Of a stretch of DNA of 64,000 nucleotides, positions 1 through 8,089 are shown piece by piece. The DNA is from Sphingomonas nostoxanthinifaciens (GTDB lineage: Bacteria; Pseudomonadota; Alphaproteobacteria; Sphingomonadales; Sphingomonadaceae). Under the pieces are notes generated by a model. That model was not told where the DNA came from. It saw only the letters and a list, made by a program, of their open reading frames with translations, and searched no databases. Where the stretch lies: the NCBI RefSeq assembly GCF_019930585.1, contig NZ_CP082839.1, positions 2,538,001 to 2,602,000 on the forward strand. Reading direction: 5' to 3'. Each line of letters opens with the position of its first letter. Within the stretch, counting starts at the first letter, position 1. A program made the position numbers and the translations under genes.

Positions 1-391
1 CGCTGATGTTGCGGCATCGACGGCCTTCTATGAGGCGATCGGCTTCGAAAGGAACGCTCGGTTCAGCAACGATCAGTCGTCGTCGATGGTCTGGTCGGAT
101 GCGATCTACGTCATGCTGCTCGCCAAGCCCTTCTTTGCGACATTTACCGACAAGACGATTGTCGATGCGACGACGAGTTCCACCGGACATTATGCGCTGT
201 CGTTCGATAGTCGCGACGAGGTCGATGCGATCACGCGGGCGGCAGTCGAGGCGGGCGGACGCGAATTGCATGAGCCCCAAGACATGGGCTTCATGTACAG
301 CCGCGCGTTCGAGGATCTCGACGGTCATGGTTTCGGGCCGTTCTGGATGGATCCCGCCGCCGTCGAGGGAGGCCCTCCGGAGCACGCTTAG
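1..391 (+). CDS. VOC family (glyoxalase/bleomycin-resistance fold) protein, 5' end cut by window
   Basis: The reading frame is open from the first complete codon at position 2 and ends with TAG at 389-391, so the N-terminus lies outside the window. The visible start, ADVAASTAFYEAIGF, is the usual first strand and helix of a vicinal-oxygen-chelate module. The C-terminal part has the paired glutamate/histidine region and the tail DLDGHGFGPFWMD, typical of the PhnB/lactoylglutathione-lyase-like branch. Such proteins are cytoplasmic metal-dependent enzymes or binding proteins, and the substrate cannot be told from sequence. An internal ATG at 86 would remove the first beta-alpha unit and is not the real start. 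The 222 bp to the next gene (392-613) hold nothing I can name. Confidence 0.85.
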   Translation, partial: ADVAASTAFYEAIGFERNARFSNDQSSSMVWSDAIYVMLLAKPFFATFTDKTIVDATTSSTGHYALSFDSRDEVDAITRAAVEAGGRELHEPQDMGFMYSRAFEDLDGHGFGPFWMDPAAVEGGPPEHA

Positions 392-613
392 ACAGCGGCC
401 CGCGGGCTGCGACGACGAGACTAGCCCCACCCCTCTCATCACAGTCGGCCGGACTGACCCGGTCGCGAACGTCCGGTGCTTCAGGGCGAATACCCGAAGC
501 CGGCCGTTCGTTGATGGGAGATGGACGATCTTCGGTTGTCACACCGGGCGCTCAAAACAGGTTAGATGGCGCGTTCAAACACGTTCGGGCACGAAGCGAA
601 GGAACCGGCTCCT

Positions 614-1609
614 TCATTCAAAGCCCGTCACGGCATGCGGGATATACGCCGCTTCGAGCGTCCCGATCTCGTCAGCCGTCAGCGTCACCTCGAGCGCGCT
701 GACGGCATCATCGATATGGTGCGGTTTCGACGCGCCCACGATCGGCGCCGATACCCCCGGCTTGGCGAGCACCCACGCCAGCGCCACCTGTGCCATCGGC
801 ACATTACGTGCGTTGGCGATCGCTCCCACGGCACTGACGACCGCATTGTCGGCCTCTTCGGTCGCTGCGAACAGGGTCTTGCCGAACGCGTCGGTCTCGC
901 TCCGCTTCGTCTGCTCGCCGACGGGCCGGGCGAGGCGGCCGCGCGCCATCGGGCTCCACGGCATCAGCCCCACGCCCTGGTCGCGACACAGCGGGATCAT
1001 CTCGCGCTCTTCCTCGCGATAGAGGAGGTTCACGTAATTCTGCATCGTCACGAACCGCGTCCAACCGTTGGCGCGGGCGACCTCCTGTGCCTTGGCGAAC
1101 TGCCAGGCGAACATCGAGGATGCGCCGATATAGCGTGCCTTGCCGGCCTTCACGACGTCGTGAAGCGCCTCCATCGTCTCCTCGATCGGCGTGGCATAAT
1201 CCCAGCGATGGATCTGATAGAGGTCGACGTAATCGGTGCCGAGCCGCTTCAGGCTCGCGTCGATCTCGGTCATGATCGCCTTGCGCGACAGGCCCTTGCG
1301 ATTGGGCGCGGCGCCGCCTTCCAGCATGCGTTCCGGAAAGAAAACCTTGGTGGCGATCACCACTTCCTCGCGGCGCGCGAACTCCTTCAGCAGCTTGCCG
1401 ACGATGATCTCCGAAGTACCCGCCGAATAGCTGTTGGCGGTGTCGAAGAAGGTGATGCCCTGTTCGATGGCGTGGCGGATGATCGGCCGGCTGTCCGCCT
1501 CTCCCAGCGTCCATTCGTGCACGCCCGCATCCGGTTCGCCGAACGTCATGCAGCCCAGGCACAGGCGCGAGATATCGAGGCCGGTCGAGCCGAGCTTCAC
1601 ATAATCCAT
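614..1609 (-). CDS. Aldo/keto reductase
   Basis: Predicted cytoplasmic NADPH-dependent oxidoreductase of 331 residues with a (beta/alpha)8 barrel. The catalytic tetrad can be placed: D56 and Y61 in FFDTANSYSAG, K88 in VVIATKVFF and H134 in DLYQIHRWD. The C-terminal IVGASKPHHI segment matches the cofactor phosphate loop. The start at 1609 (MDYVKLGSTG) is preferred over an in-frame ATG 33 bases upstream because AGGAA lies eight bases before it and family members begin with this sequence. It sits 40 bp downstream of an ArsR-type regulator on the same strand, so the two are probably co-transcribed and the regulator may control this enzyme. It resembles the YajO branch; the substrate is unknown. 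Confidence 0.9.
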   Translation of the reverse strand: MDYVKLGSTGLDISRLCLGCMTFGEPDAGVHEWTLGEADSRPIIRHAIEQGITFFDTANSYSAGTSEIIVGKLLKEFARREEVVIATKVFFPERMLEGGAAPNRKGLSRKAIMTEIDASLKRLGTDYVDLYQIHRWDYATPIEETMEALHDVVKAGKARYIGASSMFAWQFAKAQEVARANGWTRFVTMQNYVNLLYREEEREMIPLCRDQGVGLMPWSPMARGRLARPVGEQTKRSETDAFGKTLFAATEEADNAVVSAVGAIANARNVPMAQVALAWVLAKPGVSAPIVGASKPHHIDDAVSALEVTLTADEIGTLEAAYIPHAVTGFE

Positions 1610-1648
1610 GGTTCGTTCCTCGTTGCGTGCCGGCAGCGGCACTGAAAA

Positions 1649-2017
1649 TCAGATGGGACAGGCGACGTCGGTCACGGCGCCGACGCCCATCGAAAGACCG
1701 CCTCCGGCGACTTCGGACCTGAGCAGGTCGAGCAGTCCCGGGAAACGGCCGTCGATGTCGTCGTGACGGAGGCGGGAGGCCCGGCGGTTGCCGTAATCCA
1801 CCTGATGGATCAGCCCGGCTTCGCGCAGCACGCGAAAATGGTGGGTCAGCGAGGCCTTGGCGACCGGAAAGCCGAATGCCGAGCAACCTCGTTCAGCACC
1901 GTCGGGGAGCAACGCCAGCTTCGCCACCGCCTCTCGGCGCAGGGGATCGGCCAGCGCGGCCAGGACGGCGCCGAGGTCGATCTGATCAACGGAGGGAGCG
2001 GGCAGGATTTCGGGCAT
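1649..2017 (-). CDS. ArsR-family winged-helix transcriptional regulator
   Basis: Small DNA-binding protein of 122 residues. The segment ALADPLRREAVAKL followed by ASLTHHFRVLREAGLI is the classic ArsR wing-helix, with recognition helix around residues 60-75. I see no CxC metal site, so it is more likely a metabolite- or redox-responsive member than an arsenic sensor. An upstream ATG at 2083 exists. The start at 2017 (MPEILPAPSVD) is chosen because a good promoter ends about 18 bases before it and a purine-rich GAGAG lies just upstream. The aldo/keto reductase follows 39 bp downstream. Such regulators often control the oxidoreductase beside them. Confidence 0.85.
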   Translation of the reverse strand: MPEILPAPSVDQIDLGAVLAALADPLRREAVAKLALLPDGAERGCSAFGFPVAKASLTHHFRVLREAGLIHQVDYGNRRASRLRHDDIDGRFPGLLDLLRSEVAGGGLSMGVGAVTDVACPI

Positions 2018-2041
2018 CTTGTCTCTCAAGGTACGACTCGA

Positions 2042-2070
2042 TCTATACCTTCCCAGATAGTATGAATCAA
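2042..2070 (-). promoter_or_regulatory. Predicted sigma70 promoter of the ArsR/aldo-keto reductase pair
   Basis: On the minus strand TTGATT (2065-2070) and TATAGA (2042-2047) are separated by exactly 17 bp. Transcription would start near 2035, giving a leader of about 18 bases before the ATG at 2017. The -35 box is embedded in TATGGCTTGATTCATA, which has partial dyad symmetry and could be the autoregulatory operator. Confidence 0.55.
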
Positions 2071-2192
2071 GCCATACCTCCATGACCGCCAGCGCGCCGC
2101 CGCGTCGAGAGGCCGCTCGGCAGCCGCGTGGTTGGCGACCTCACTGACAACCATCTGGTCTCGGCTTTTAACGATCGTCCCTGCTGCTATGC

Positions 2193-5036
2193 ATGGCTGG
2201 GCCAACACATCGGGATACTTCGGATCGTTCGGTCGCTAGAGTAGGCTGCCGCCCAGATCCCATCGAAGATGGAAATGTCTTGCCGAACAATGCCCTCAAC
2301 CGCTGGATAATCGATAGCGCGACCGACTTTGCCATCATCGCGACGGATCGAAGCGGTAAGATCACCGCCTGGAACAAGGGTGCCGAGCTCACGCTTGGCT
2401 GGACGGAAACGGAGATGCTCGGCGAGCTGGTCGACCGCATCTTCACCCCCGAGGATCTCGCGGGCGATCGGCCGGCGGTGGAAATGCAGTGCGCCCTCGA
2501 GACCGGCGCGGGGAACGACGAACGCTGGCATCTGCGGAAGAACGGCGAGCGTTTCTGGGCCAATGGCGAGATGACCGTGCTGCGCGACGATGCTGGTGGC
2601 GCCGTGGGCTTCGTCAAGGTCCTGCGCGACCGGACCGAGCAGCGCCTCGCCACCGAAACGCTGCGCGGCGGACAGGCGAACATTCGCCTGTTGCTCGATA
2701 CGATGATCGAAGGGTTTTACGCGGTCGATCCGGACGGGGTCACGACCGTCTGCAATGCCGCCTTCCTACGGATGATGGGCTTCGAGAAGGAAGAGGATGC
2801 GGTTGGTCGCAAGCTGCACGACGTCATCCACGGCAAGCATCCGGACGGCACGCATTACGATGTCGTTGATTGCCCAATCTATCGCTGCGCGCGGGATGGC
2901 ACTCCGGCCCATATCCGAGGCGAACTCTTTTTCCCCATAAACGGTGCCGATCCTGTCCCGGTGGAATATTGGGCGGTCCCGATCGCACCGGGCGGCATCC
3001 ACCAGGGGGCGATGTGCACCTTCATCGAGATTACTGAAGAGCGGAACGCCTCCGAGCGTCTGAAGCTGGCGCTCGATGCCGGTGCCATCGTCGGAACCTG
3101 GTTTTGGGACGTGCTCGCGGATCGATTCATCGCCGACGATCGGTTCGCGGATTCCTTCGGACTATCGCACGAACTTTGCCAGACCGGGTTGCCTCTCGAG
3201 AAAGTGGTGGAGTCCATTCATCCGGACGATCAGGCCCGCGTCAACGAGGCGATCGCCGCTGCCCTCGCGCAAGGCGGCGCGTATCGCTGCGAATATCGGG
3301 TCAAGCACATCGACGGCGTCTTCCACTGGATCGAGGCGAACGGCCGGGTCGAAAAGGATGCGGAGGGCCGAGCAATCCATTTCCCCGGCGTGCTGCTCGA
3401 CATCGAAGCCCGCCGCGCCGCGGAAGCTGAGCGCGATAGCGCGACCGAGCTGCTGCGATCGTTCACGGAGACGGTCCCCGGCGTCGTCTACGCCAAGGAT
3501 CGCGAAGGACGCCTCCTGATCGGCAATCGCGGGACGACCGATCTGCTCGGCAGGGCGCCTGAGGACTATATCGGCCGGACCGATCTCGAATTGCTCGACG
3601 ACAAGGCCGAGGCGGCGCAGATCATGGCGAACGATCGCCGGATCATGGAAAGTGGCCGGAGCGAGCAGACCGAGGAGGAGGTCAGGCTCGCCGACGGCAC
3701 ACCCGCAATCTGGCTGTCGACCAAATCCCCGGTGTTCAACGGCGCCGGCGAGGTGGTCGGTATCGTCGGTTCCTCTGTGGACGTGACGGCGCGGATCCGG
3801 GCCGAGGCCGCCGTCCTAGAGCTCAACCGCACGCTCGAGGAGCGGATCGTCGATGCGATCGCCGAGCGCGAGAAGGTCGAGGAAGCCTTGCGTCAGTCGC
3901 AGAAGATGGAGGCGGTGGGCCAATTGACCGGCGGCCTGGCGCACGACTTCAACAATCTTCTGACGGGCATGATGGGCAACCTCGAGTTGCTGCAGGCGCG
4001 GATCGCCCGCGGCCGCGTGGACGACATCGACCGCTTCATCCTCGCCGCCCAAGGCGCGGGACGTCGCGCGGCGTCCCTGACCCAGCGCCTGCTCGCTTTC
4101 TCGCGGCGCCAGACGCTGGATCCGAAGCCCATCGACGTCAACCGGCTGATCGGCGGCATGGAGGAGCTCCTGGCGCGCACCGTCGGGCCGACGACCATGG
4201 TCGAGGTCGTCGGGGCGGCTGGCCTCTGGCCGGCAAACATCGATGCCGGCCAGCTCGAGAACGCCCTGCTCAACCTGAGCATCAACGCGCGCGACGCCAT
4301 GCCCGATGGCGGCAGGCTCACCATCGAGACGGCCAACAAATGGCTTGATGATCGCGCGGCGAAAGAGCGTGATCTCATACCCGGTCAATATCTTTCGGTC
4401 TGCGTTACCGATACGGGCTCCGGCATGTCGGCCGAAACGATCGGGCGCGCCTTCGAACCTTTTTACACGACGAAGCCGATCGGACAGGGAACAGGTCTGG
4501 GTCTGTCGATGGTCTACGGCTTTGCGCGACAATCCGGGGGTCAGGTCCGGATCTACTCGGAGGTCGGCAGCGGTACGACCGTCTGCATCTACCTGCCCCG
4601 CCACATCGGCGACGCGCCCGAGCCGCAAACCGAAGGAGCAAAGGCGCGACCCGACGCCGCGAACGGGCAGACGATCCTCGTTGTCGATGACGAGCCCACC
4701 ATCCGCCACTTGATCGACGAAGTTCTGGAAGATGCCGGCTACACGGTCATCGGCGCGGCCGACGGCGCAGCCGGGTTGAAGGTGCTTCAGTCAGGCGCAA
4801 GGATCGAGCTGTTGATCACCGACGTTGGCTTGCCCAACGGCATGAACGGTCGCCAGGTCGCCGATGCAGCCCGCGCGCTAAGGCCCAATCTCAAGGTGCT
4901 GTTCATTACCGGCTACGCGGAGAATGCCGCAGTCGGGAATGGTCATCTTGAACCTGGTATGGAGCTGCTGACGAAACCCTTCTCCATGGAAGCACTCGCC
5001 GTCAAAGTGGCGGCAATATTGGAGCTGCCTATCTAG
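2193..5036 (+). CDS. Hybrid sensor histidine kinase with four PAS domains and a C-terminal receiver
   Basis: 947-residue signalling protein with no clear transmembrane segment, so probably cytosolic. Order: PAS1 about 34-150, PAS2 165-285, PAS3 293-405, PAS4 418-540, a coiled-coil linker, HisKA with the H-box GGLAHDFNNLL (phospho-acceptor H584), HATPase_c about 680-800 with the G-box DTGSGM and QGTGLGLSMV, and a receiver domain about 825-945. The receiver has the acidic pair D832-D833, the phospho-acceptor D877 in LLITDVGLP, and the KPF lysine. The H-box type is that of HWE-unrelated, PAS-linked hybrid kinases common in alphaproteobacteria. No output regulator is encoded next to it, so it is an orphan. 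The ATG at 2193 lacks a clear ribosome-binding site, and a start near the first PAS domain is possible. Confidence 0.92.
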   Translation: MAGPTHRDTSDRSVARVGCRPDPIEDGNVLPNNALNRWIIDSATDFAIIATDRSGKITAWNKGAELTLGWTETEMLGELVDRIFTPEDLAGDRPAVEMQCALETGAGNDERWHLRKNGERFWANGEMTVLRDDAGGAVGFVKVLRDRTEQRLATETLRGGQANIRLLLDTMIEGFYAVDPDGVTTVCNAAFLRMMGFEKEEDAVGRKLHDVIHGKHPDGTHYDVVDCPIYRCARDGTPAHIRGELFFPINGADPVPVEYWAVPIAPGGIHQGAMCTFIEITEERNASERLKLALDAGAIVGTWFWDVLADRFIADDRFADSFGLSHELCQTGLPLEKVVESIHPDDQARVNEAIAAALAQGGAYRCEYRVKHIDGVFHWIEANGRVEKDAEGRAIHFPGVLLDIEARRAAEAERDSATELLRSFTETVPGVVYAKDREGRLLIGNRGTTDLLGRAPEDYIGRTDLELLDDKAEAAQIMANDRRIMESGRSEQTEEEVRLADGTPAIWLSTKSPVFNGAGEVVGIVGSSVDVTARIRAEAAVLELNRTLEERIVDAIAEREKVEEALRQSQKMEAVGQLTGGLAHDFNNLLTGMMGNLELLQARIARGRVDDIDRFILAAQGAGRRAASLTQRLLAFSRRQTLDPKPIDVNRLIGGMEELLARTVGPTTMVEVVGAAGLWPANIDAGQLENALLNLSINARDAMPDGGRLTIETANKWLDDRAAKERDLIPGQYLSVCVTDTGSGMSAETIGRAFEPFYTTKPIGQGTGLGLSMVYGFARQSGGQVRIYSEVGSGTTVCIYLPRHIGDAPEPQTEGAKARPDAANGQTILVVDDEPTIRHLIDEVLEDAGYTVIGAADGAAGLKVLQSGARIELLITDVGLPNGMNGRQVADAARALRPNLKVLFITGYAENAAVGNGHLEPGMELLTKPFSMEALAVKVAAILELPI

Positions 5037-5809
5037 CGGCTCGAATCCGCCTGGCTGGCAGAATAGCGTCAGATTTCCGCAGCTTTGTTGAACTCGATCG
5101 GTGAAATAAACGGCTTTCGGTGTCGGCTACTGCGTGGACCCAATCCCGGCCATTCGACGCCGCTCGGCCGCTCATTTACCGCGGCAGCCCGCAGAGGTCG
5201 GGCTTGCCAGCGTTGAGACTGAATGCGGCGCTATATGGCGGGCGATTAATCGGCGGTCCCGCGGCGAACTGACTTGCCGAGTGCGTGACGGACGCCAGCG
5301 TTTGCTTCATCAGATGAGAGAGCTTTTTGAAGTGTCCCGGTTTGTTTTTGGCGGTTGTCGCTTTGTCATGGCGCTGATCGCGTTCGTCTTATCGAGCTGT
5401 AATGGCTGATCTCATGGCGCTTGCATCAATCCTACAGACTGCTGACTAATTCTCGTGTCAGAGCCACAGGGATGGAGGTGGACGATCGTCATCTCAAGTA
5501 CAACACCTGCGCCTTGATCTTGTATTTAGTCATGCTTTTCTGTCGCGAGGCGAAGCCCCCTGCGCCTCAGAACTAGATAATCGTGCGTCGGAAACCTTCT
5601 GCATCCCATCCGTATTTTCCGCGGGTCGCCGCTTTTTGGTCCGCTGGCCGGCTAACTGCATTTGTTGAACGAACGCGGAAGCGGCCTTAAGTCAATGAGG
5701 ATCCAATTGCAGGCATTGAAGGGCTCGGAACGCGCTCGAAAATGGACAGCGGTTCTTCTCGGACGGTTAGCGGGGTAAAAGCGCTCGCTGGTGCTGATGG
5801 GAGCGGAAG
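5037..5809. other. 773-bp intergenic region without a convincing gene
   Basis: The stretch looks visibly less GC-rich than its flanks, with many TTT/AAA runs and phase-less stop codons. One open frame at 5134-5409 (+, 91 codons) has an arginine-rich first half and a hydrophobic end (FVMALIAFVLSS). It has no ribosome-binding site and no family resemblance I know. A weak stem GAGGCG/CGCCTC lies at 5547-5568. It may be a decayed gene or a dispersed non-coding repeat; nothing in it is firm. Confidence 0.4.
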
Positions 5810-6871
5810 ATGAAGCTGGCGATCGGGTTGGCGGCCGTTATCTGCAGTTTGGCCCTCGGGGCTGGCGGTCGAGCGACAGCGGCCGAACAGGTGCCGTGGG
5901 CGGTGGCATCGGATGTCGCGGTCGAGCAACGCGCGATCGTCGTGGAAAATCAGGGCGCCCGTCTCGCCGGCACCTTGTTTCTGCCGGCTGGCCAGCAGCC
6001 GCGCGCCGCGGTGATCGCGCTGCACGGCGCACAGGTGCCGTTGCGCACCGATCCGCTCTACCGCCACCTCGTCCAAATCCTGCCCCGGCTCGGCATCGCC
6101 CTGTTCCTCTACGATCGGCGCGGCTCGGGCGAGTCCACCAGCGGCGGCGCGGCGCCTGGAAATTTCGACCTGCTGGCGGCGGATGCCGTGGCCGCGTTCG
6201 CGCGGCTTCGGCACGAGCCGGGCATCGATCCCACGCGCATCGGCTTCTGGGGTCTGTCGCAAGGCGGCTGGCTGACATTGCTTGCCGCCAGGAAGGAGCA
6301 GCGCGCCGCCTTCGCCATCGCCGTGTCCGCGCCGATGGCAGGCGCCGACGTCCAGATGAATTTCGCCGTCGCCAACATCCTGCACGTTGCCGGGCAGCCA
6401 CAGACGGTGATCGACCGAGCGATCCGTGCGCGCACAACGGTCGACGATTATGCGCGCGGTCGCCGCAGCCGCGCCGAAGCTGCGGCAGCGGAGGCGGATG
6501 TCCGGGGCGAGCCATGGTACGACCGGATCTGGCTCAAGGGTAATATCGACGACCCGGAGTGGAAGCGGCAGATCGAAGCGGACCCGTTGCAGGCGCTGGC
6601 CGGTTCGCGCGTTCCGACGCTCATCCTGTTCGGTCAGGCAGACCCGTGGGTGCCGGTCGCGCCGTCCCTGGCTGCCCTGCAGTCGCGCGCCACCGAGTTC
6701 CGGCAGGTGAGCGTGCACGTCATCGATGGGGCCGATCACGCGATGATGCTCGACGTGCCGCCTGTGCAGCAGCTCGATACCAGTTTCGCCAAGCAAGCCG
6801 CGCCGAACGCGCCCGCTTATTTCGCATTGCTCGGCGCATGGCTGGATGACCACGCCAGACCGCGCCGTTGA
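5810..6871 (+). CDS. Exported alpha/beta-hydrolase
   Basis: 353 residues with an N-terminal signal peptide (MKLAIGLAAVICSLALGAGG, cleavage probably after ATA at 22-24), so periplasmic. The hydrolase fold is clear: LHGA oxyanion region near 71, the nucleophile elbow GLSQGG with S150, the acid D278 in LFGQADPWVP, and H310 in DGADHAM. This matches the dienelactone hydrolase/prolyl-oligopeptidase-like group that acts on esters or small peptides. GGAG precedes the ATG at the right distance. It is a lone gene with about 770 bp of non-coding DNA upstream and converges on the next gene. The substrate is not predictable. Confidence 0.88.
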   Translation: MKLAIGLAAVICSLALGAGGRATAAEQVPWAVASDVAVEQRAIVVENQGARLAGTLFLPAGQQPRAAVIALHGAQVPLRTDPLYRHLVQILPRLGIALFLYDRRGSGESTSGGAAPGNFDLLAADAVAAFARLRHEPGIDPTRIGFWGLSQGGWLTLLAARKEQRAAFAIAVSAPMAGADVQMNFAVANILHVAGQPQTVIDRAIRARTTVDDYARGRRSRAEAAAAEADVRGEPWYDRIWLKGNIDDPEWKRQIEADPLQALAGSRVPTLILFGQADPWVPVAPSLAALQSRATEFRQVSVHVIDGADHAMMLDVPPVQQLDTSFAKQAAPNAPAYFALLGAWLDDHARPRR

Positions 6872-6916
6872 CCCAGATCGCCCCGATGCGCTTCGCCTCT
6901 TTGGCTTGTGAAGCGC

Positions 6917-6942
6917 ATGGCGGCTATGGCCGGGGCCGCCAT
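6917..6942. terminator. Possible bidirectional terminator hairpin
   Basis: ATGGCGGC at 6917-6924 pairs perfectly with GCCGCCAT at 6935-6942 (8 bp stem, 10-base loop). It lies between two convergent genes, but there is no T-run on either side. Confidence 0.35.
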
Positions 6943-6990
6943 GGTTCCGGTTGTGCCGCAACCCATGCGGTCACTCCATCCGCCATGTGA

Positions 6991-7578
6991 TCAGGCCAAG
7001 CTCACTTTGCCTCTCCTGTTGCGCACCGCCGCGCCGACCAGTCCAAACCCTGCTACGAACATCGCCCAAGAGGATGCTTCGGGAACGGCGCCGTCGAGCA
7101 GGGTGATCGTAAAGCTCTGCCCCGCCACCGGGCTGATGCCCTCCATATTCACGGAGATCGAGTCGCCGGTGAAGGAAATCCGGCTGTCGTCGAGGCCCGC
7201 GAAACTCGTCGCCAATGAATAACCAGCGATGGCGCCGTGGGCCGACAGCCCGCTGAATTCATAGCCATTGAAGGCGGGCGAGGTCCAAGATGACGTGCCG
7301 TCGGTGATCGTCAGGGAGAGCGTGTCGACGCCCAAATCAATTGTCGAGGCATCGACAAATCCGGAGCACAGGCCTCCGCCAACGCTCCCGCCTGGACAGG
7401 TCAGTTCGACGCCAGGCCCGGCAACGAATGTCTGGGACTGGTAGACCGTGGATGAATCCGGAAACAGCCAGGTAACCCCAATGCTCGCACCCGTAAGATC
7501 GACAGCCATTGCTGGTGAAGCAGCCAGACCGGCGATGCACGAAGTTACGACAAGCGCACTCGAAATCGCTCTGTTCAT
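6991..7578 (-). CDS. PEPxxWA-CTERM sorting-domain secreted protein
   Basis: 195 residues. A signal peptide (MNRAISSALVVTSCIAGLAA) is followed by a beta-rich, Gly/Ser/Thr-rich body. The tail has PEASSWAMFVAGFG, a short hydrophobic helix and basic residues (RNRRGK). This tripartite tail is the PEPxxWA variant of the PEP-CTERM signal, thought to be processed by an exosortase or archaeosortase-like enzyme, so the mature protein should be exported or surface-linked. The start ATG at 7578 has GGGGGAT upstream; an earlier TTG is less likely. No sortase is encoded in the window. Function of the body is unknown. Confidence 0.85.
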   Translation of the reverse strand: MNRAISSALVVTSCIAGLAASPAMAVDLTGASIGVTWLFPDSSTVYQSQTFVAGPGVELTCPGGSVGGGLCSGFVDASTIDLGVDTLSLTITDGTSSWTSPAFNGYEFSGLSAHGAIAGYSLATSFAGLDDSRISFTGDSISVNMEGISPVAGQSFTITLLDGAVPEASSWAMFVAGFGLVGAAVRNRRGKVSLA

Positions 7579-7640
7579 GATCAATCCCCCAATTACCGCG
7601 ACTCGGCAAAGCGTCTTTCGCGATCATCGGAGTTTAACAT

Positions 7641-7652
7641 TCGGTTAACCGA
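7641..7652. promoter_or_regulatory. Perfect 12-bp palindrome upstream of the PEPxxWA-CTERM gene
   Basis: TCGGTTAACCGA is its own reverse complement and lies 63 bp upstream of the start at 7578, where an operator would be expected. The regulator is unknown. The rest of the 511-bp gap (7579-8089) holds an imperfect AT-rich stem at 7737-7755 and no gene I can support. Confidence 0.4.
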
Positions 7653-8089
7653 GAGTCGACAGCCCGGAACAGGTTTTCTAACAGAGACGACAAGGCGCCT
7701 CAGGATCCTTATCCTTCTCGTTTACATCCGGTTTTAGCAAAATCGCTATTTTTGCGTTGGCAGGCGGCATTTTGTAACCGTCCGGTCAGGCGTTAGCACC
7801 GGCACCTGGCGGATAAACCAACCGCCAACTGAGCACGACGCTGTGATATCAACAGATCGGCACGGCCCGCTATCTCGATGCGGGCGGCTTCGACGATCAC
7901 ACGCCTGGGCTCGACGCATCCACAGCGGCAGGGCGCAAACGACCGACGTGAGCTGCTGCACGGTGGCCGCGTCGAGCAGGTTTCGCGGCACCGTGTCGAC
8001 CGTGCCGGCCATTGCGCGGAAGGCTACCTGGCCGCCCCGACGCGTCCGGCCGACGCGGCAGCCAACTCACGTCGCGTCGATCGATTTCG

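Noticed and set aside
5134..5409. 91-codon open frame in the 5-kb gap
   Set aside because: No ribosome-binding site, odd composition and no family; listed only as part of the intergenic region.
7746..8012. 88-codon minus-strand frame downstream of the BNR gene
   Set aside because: It begins like a protein but becomes Arg/Cys-rich without a motif or ribosome-binding site; considered non-coding.
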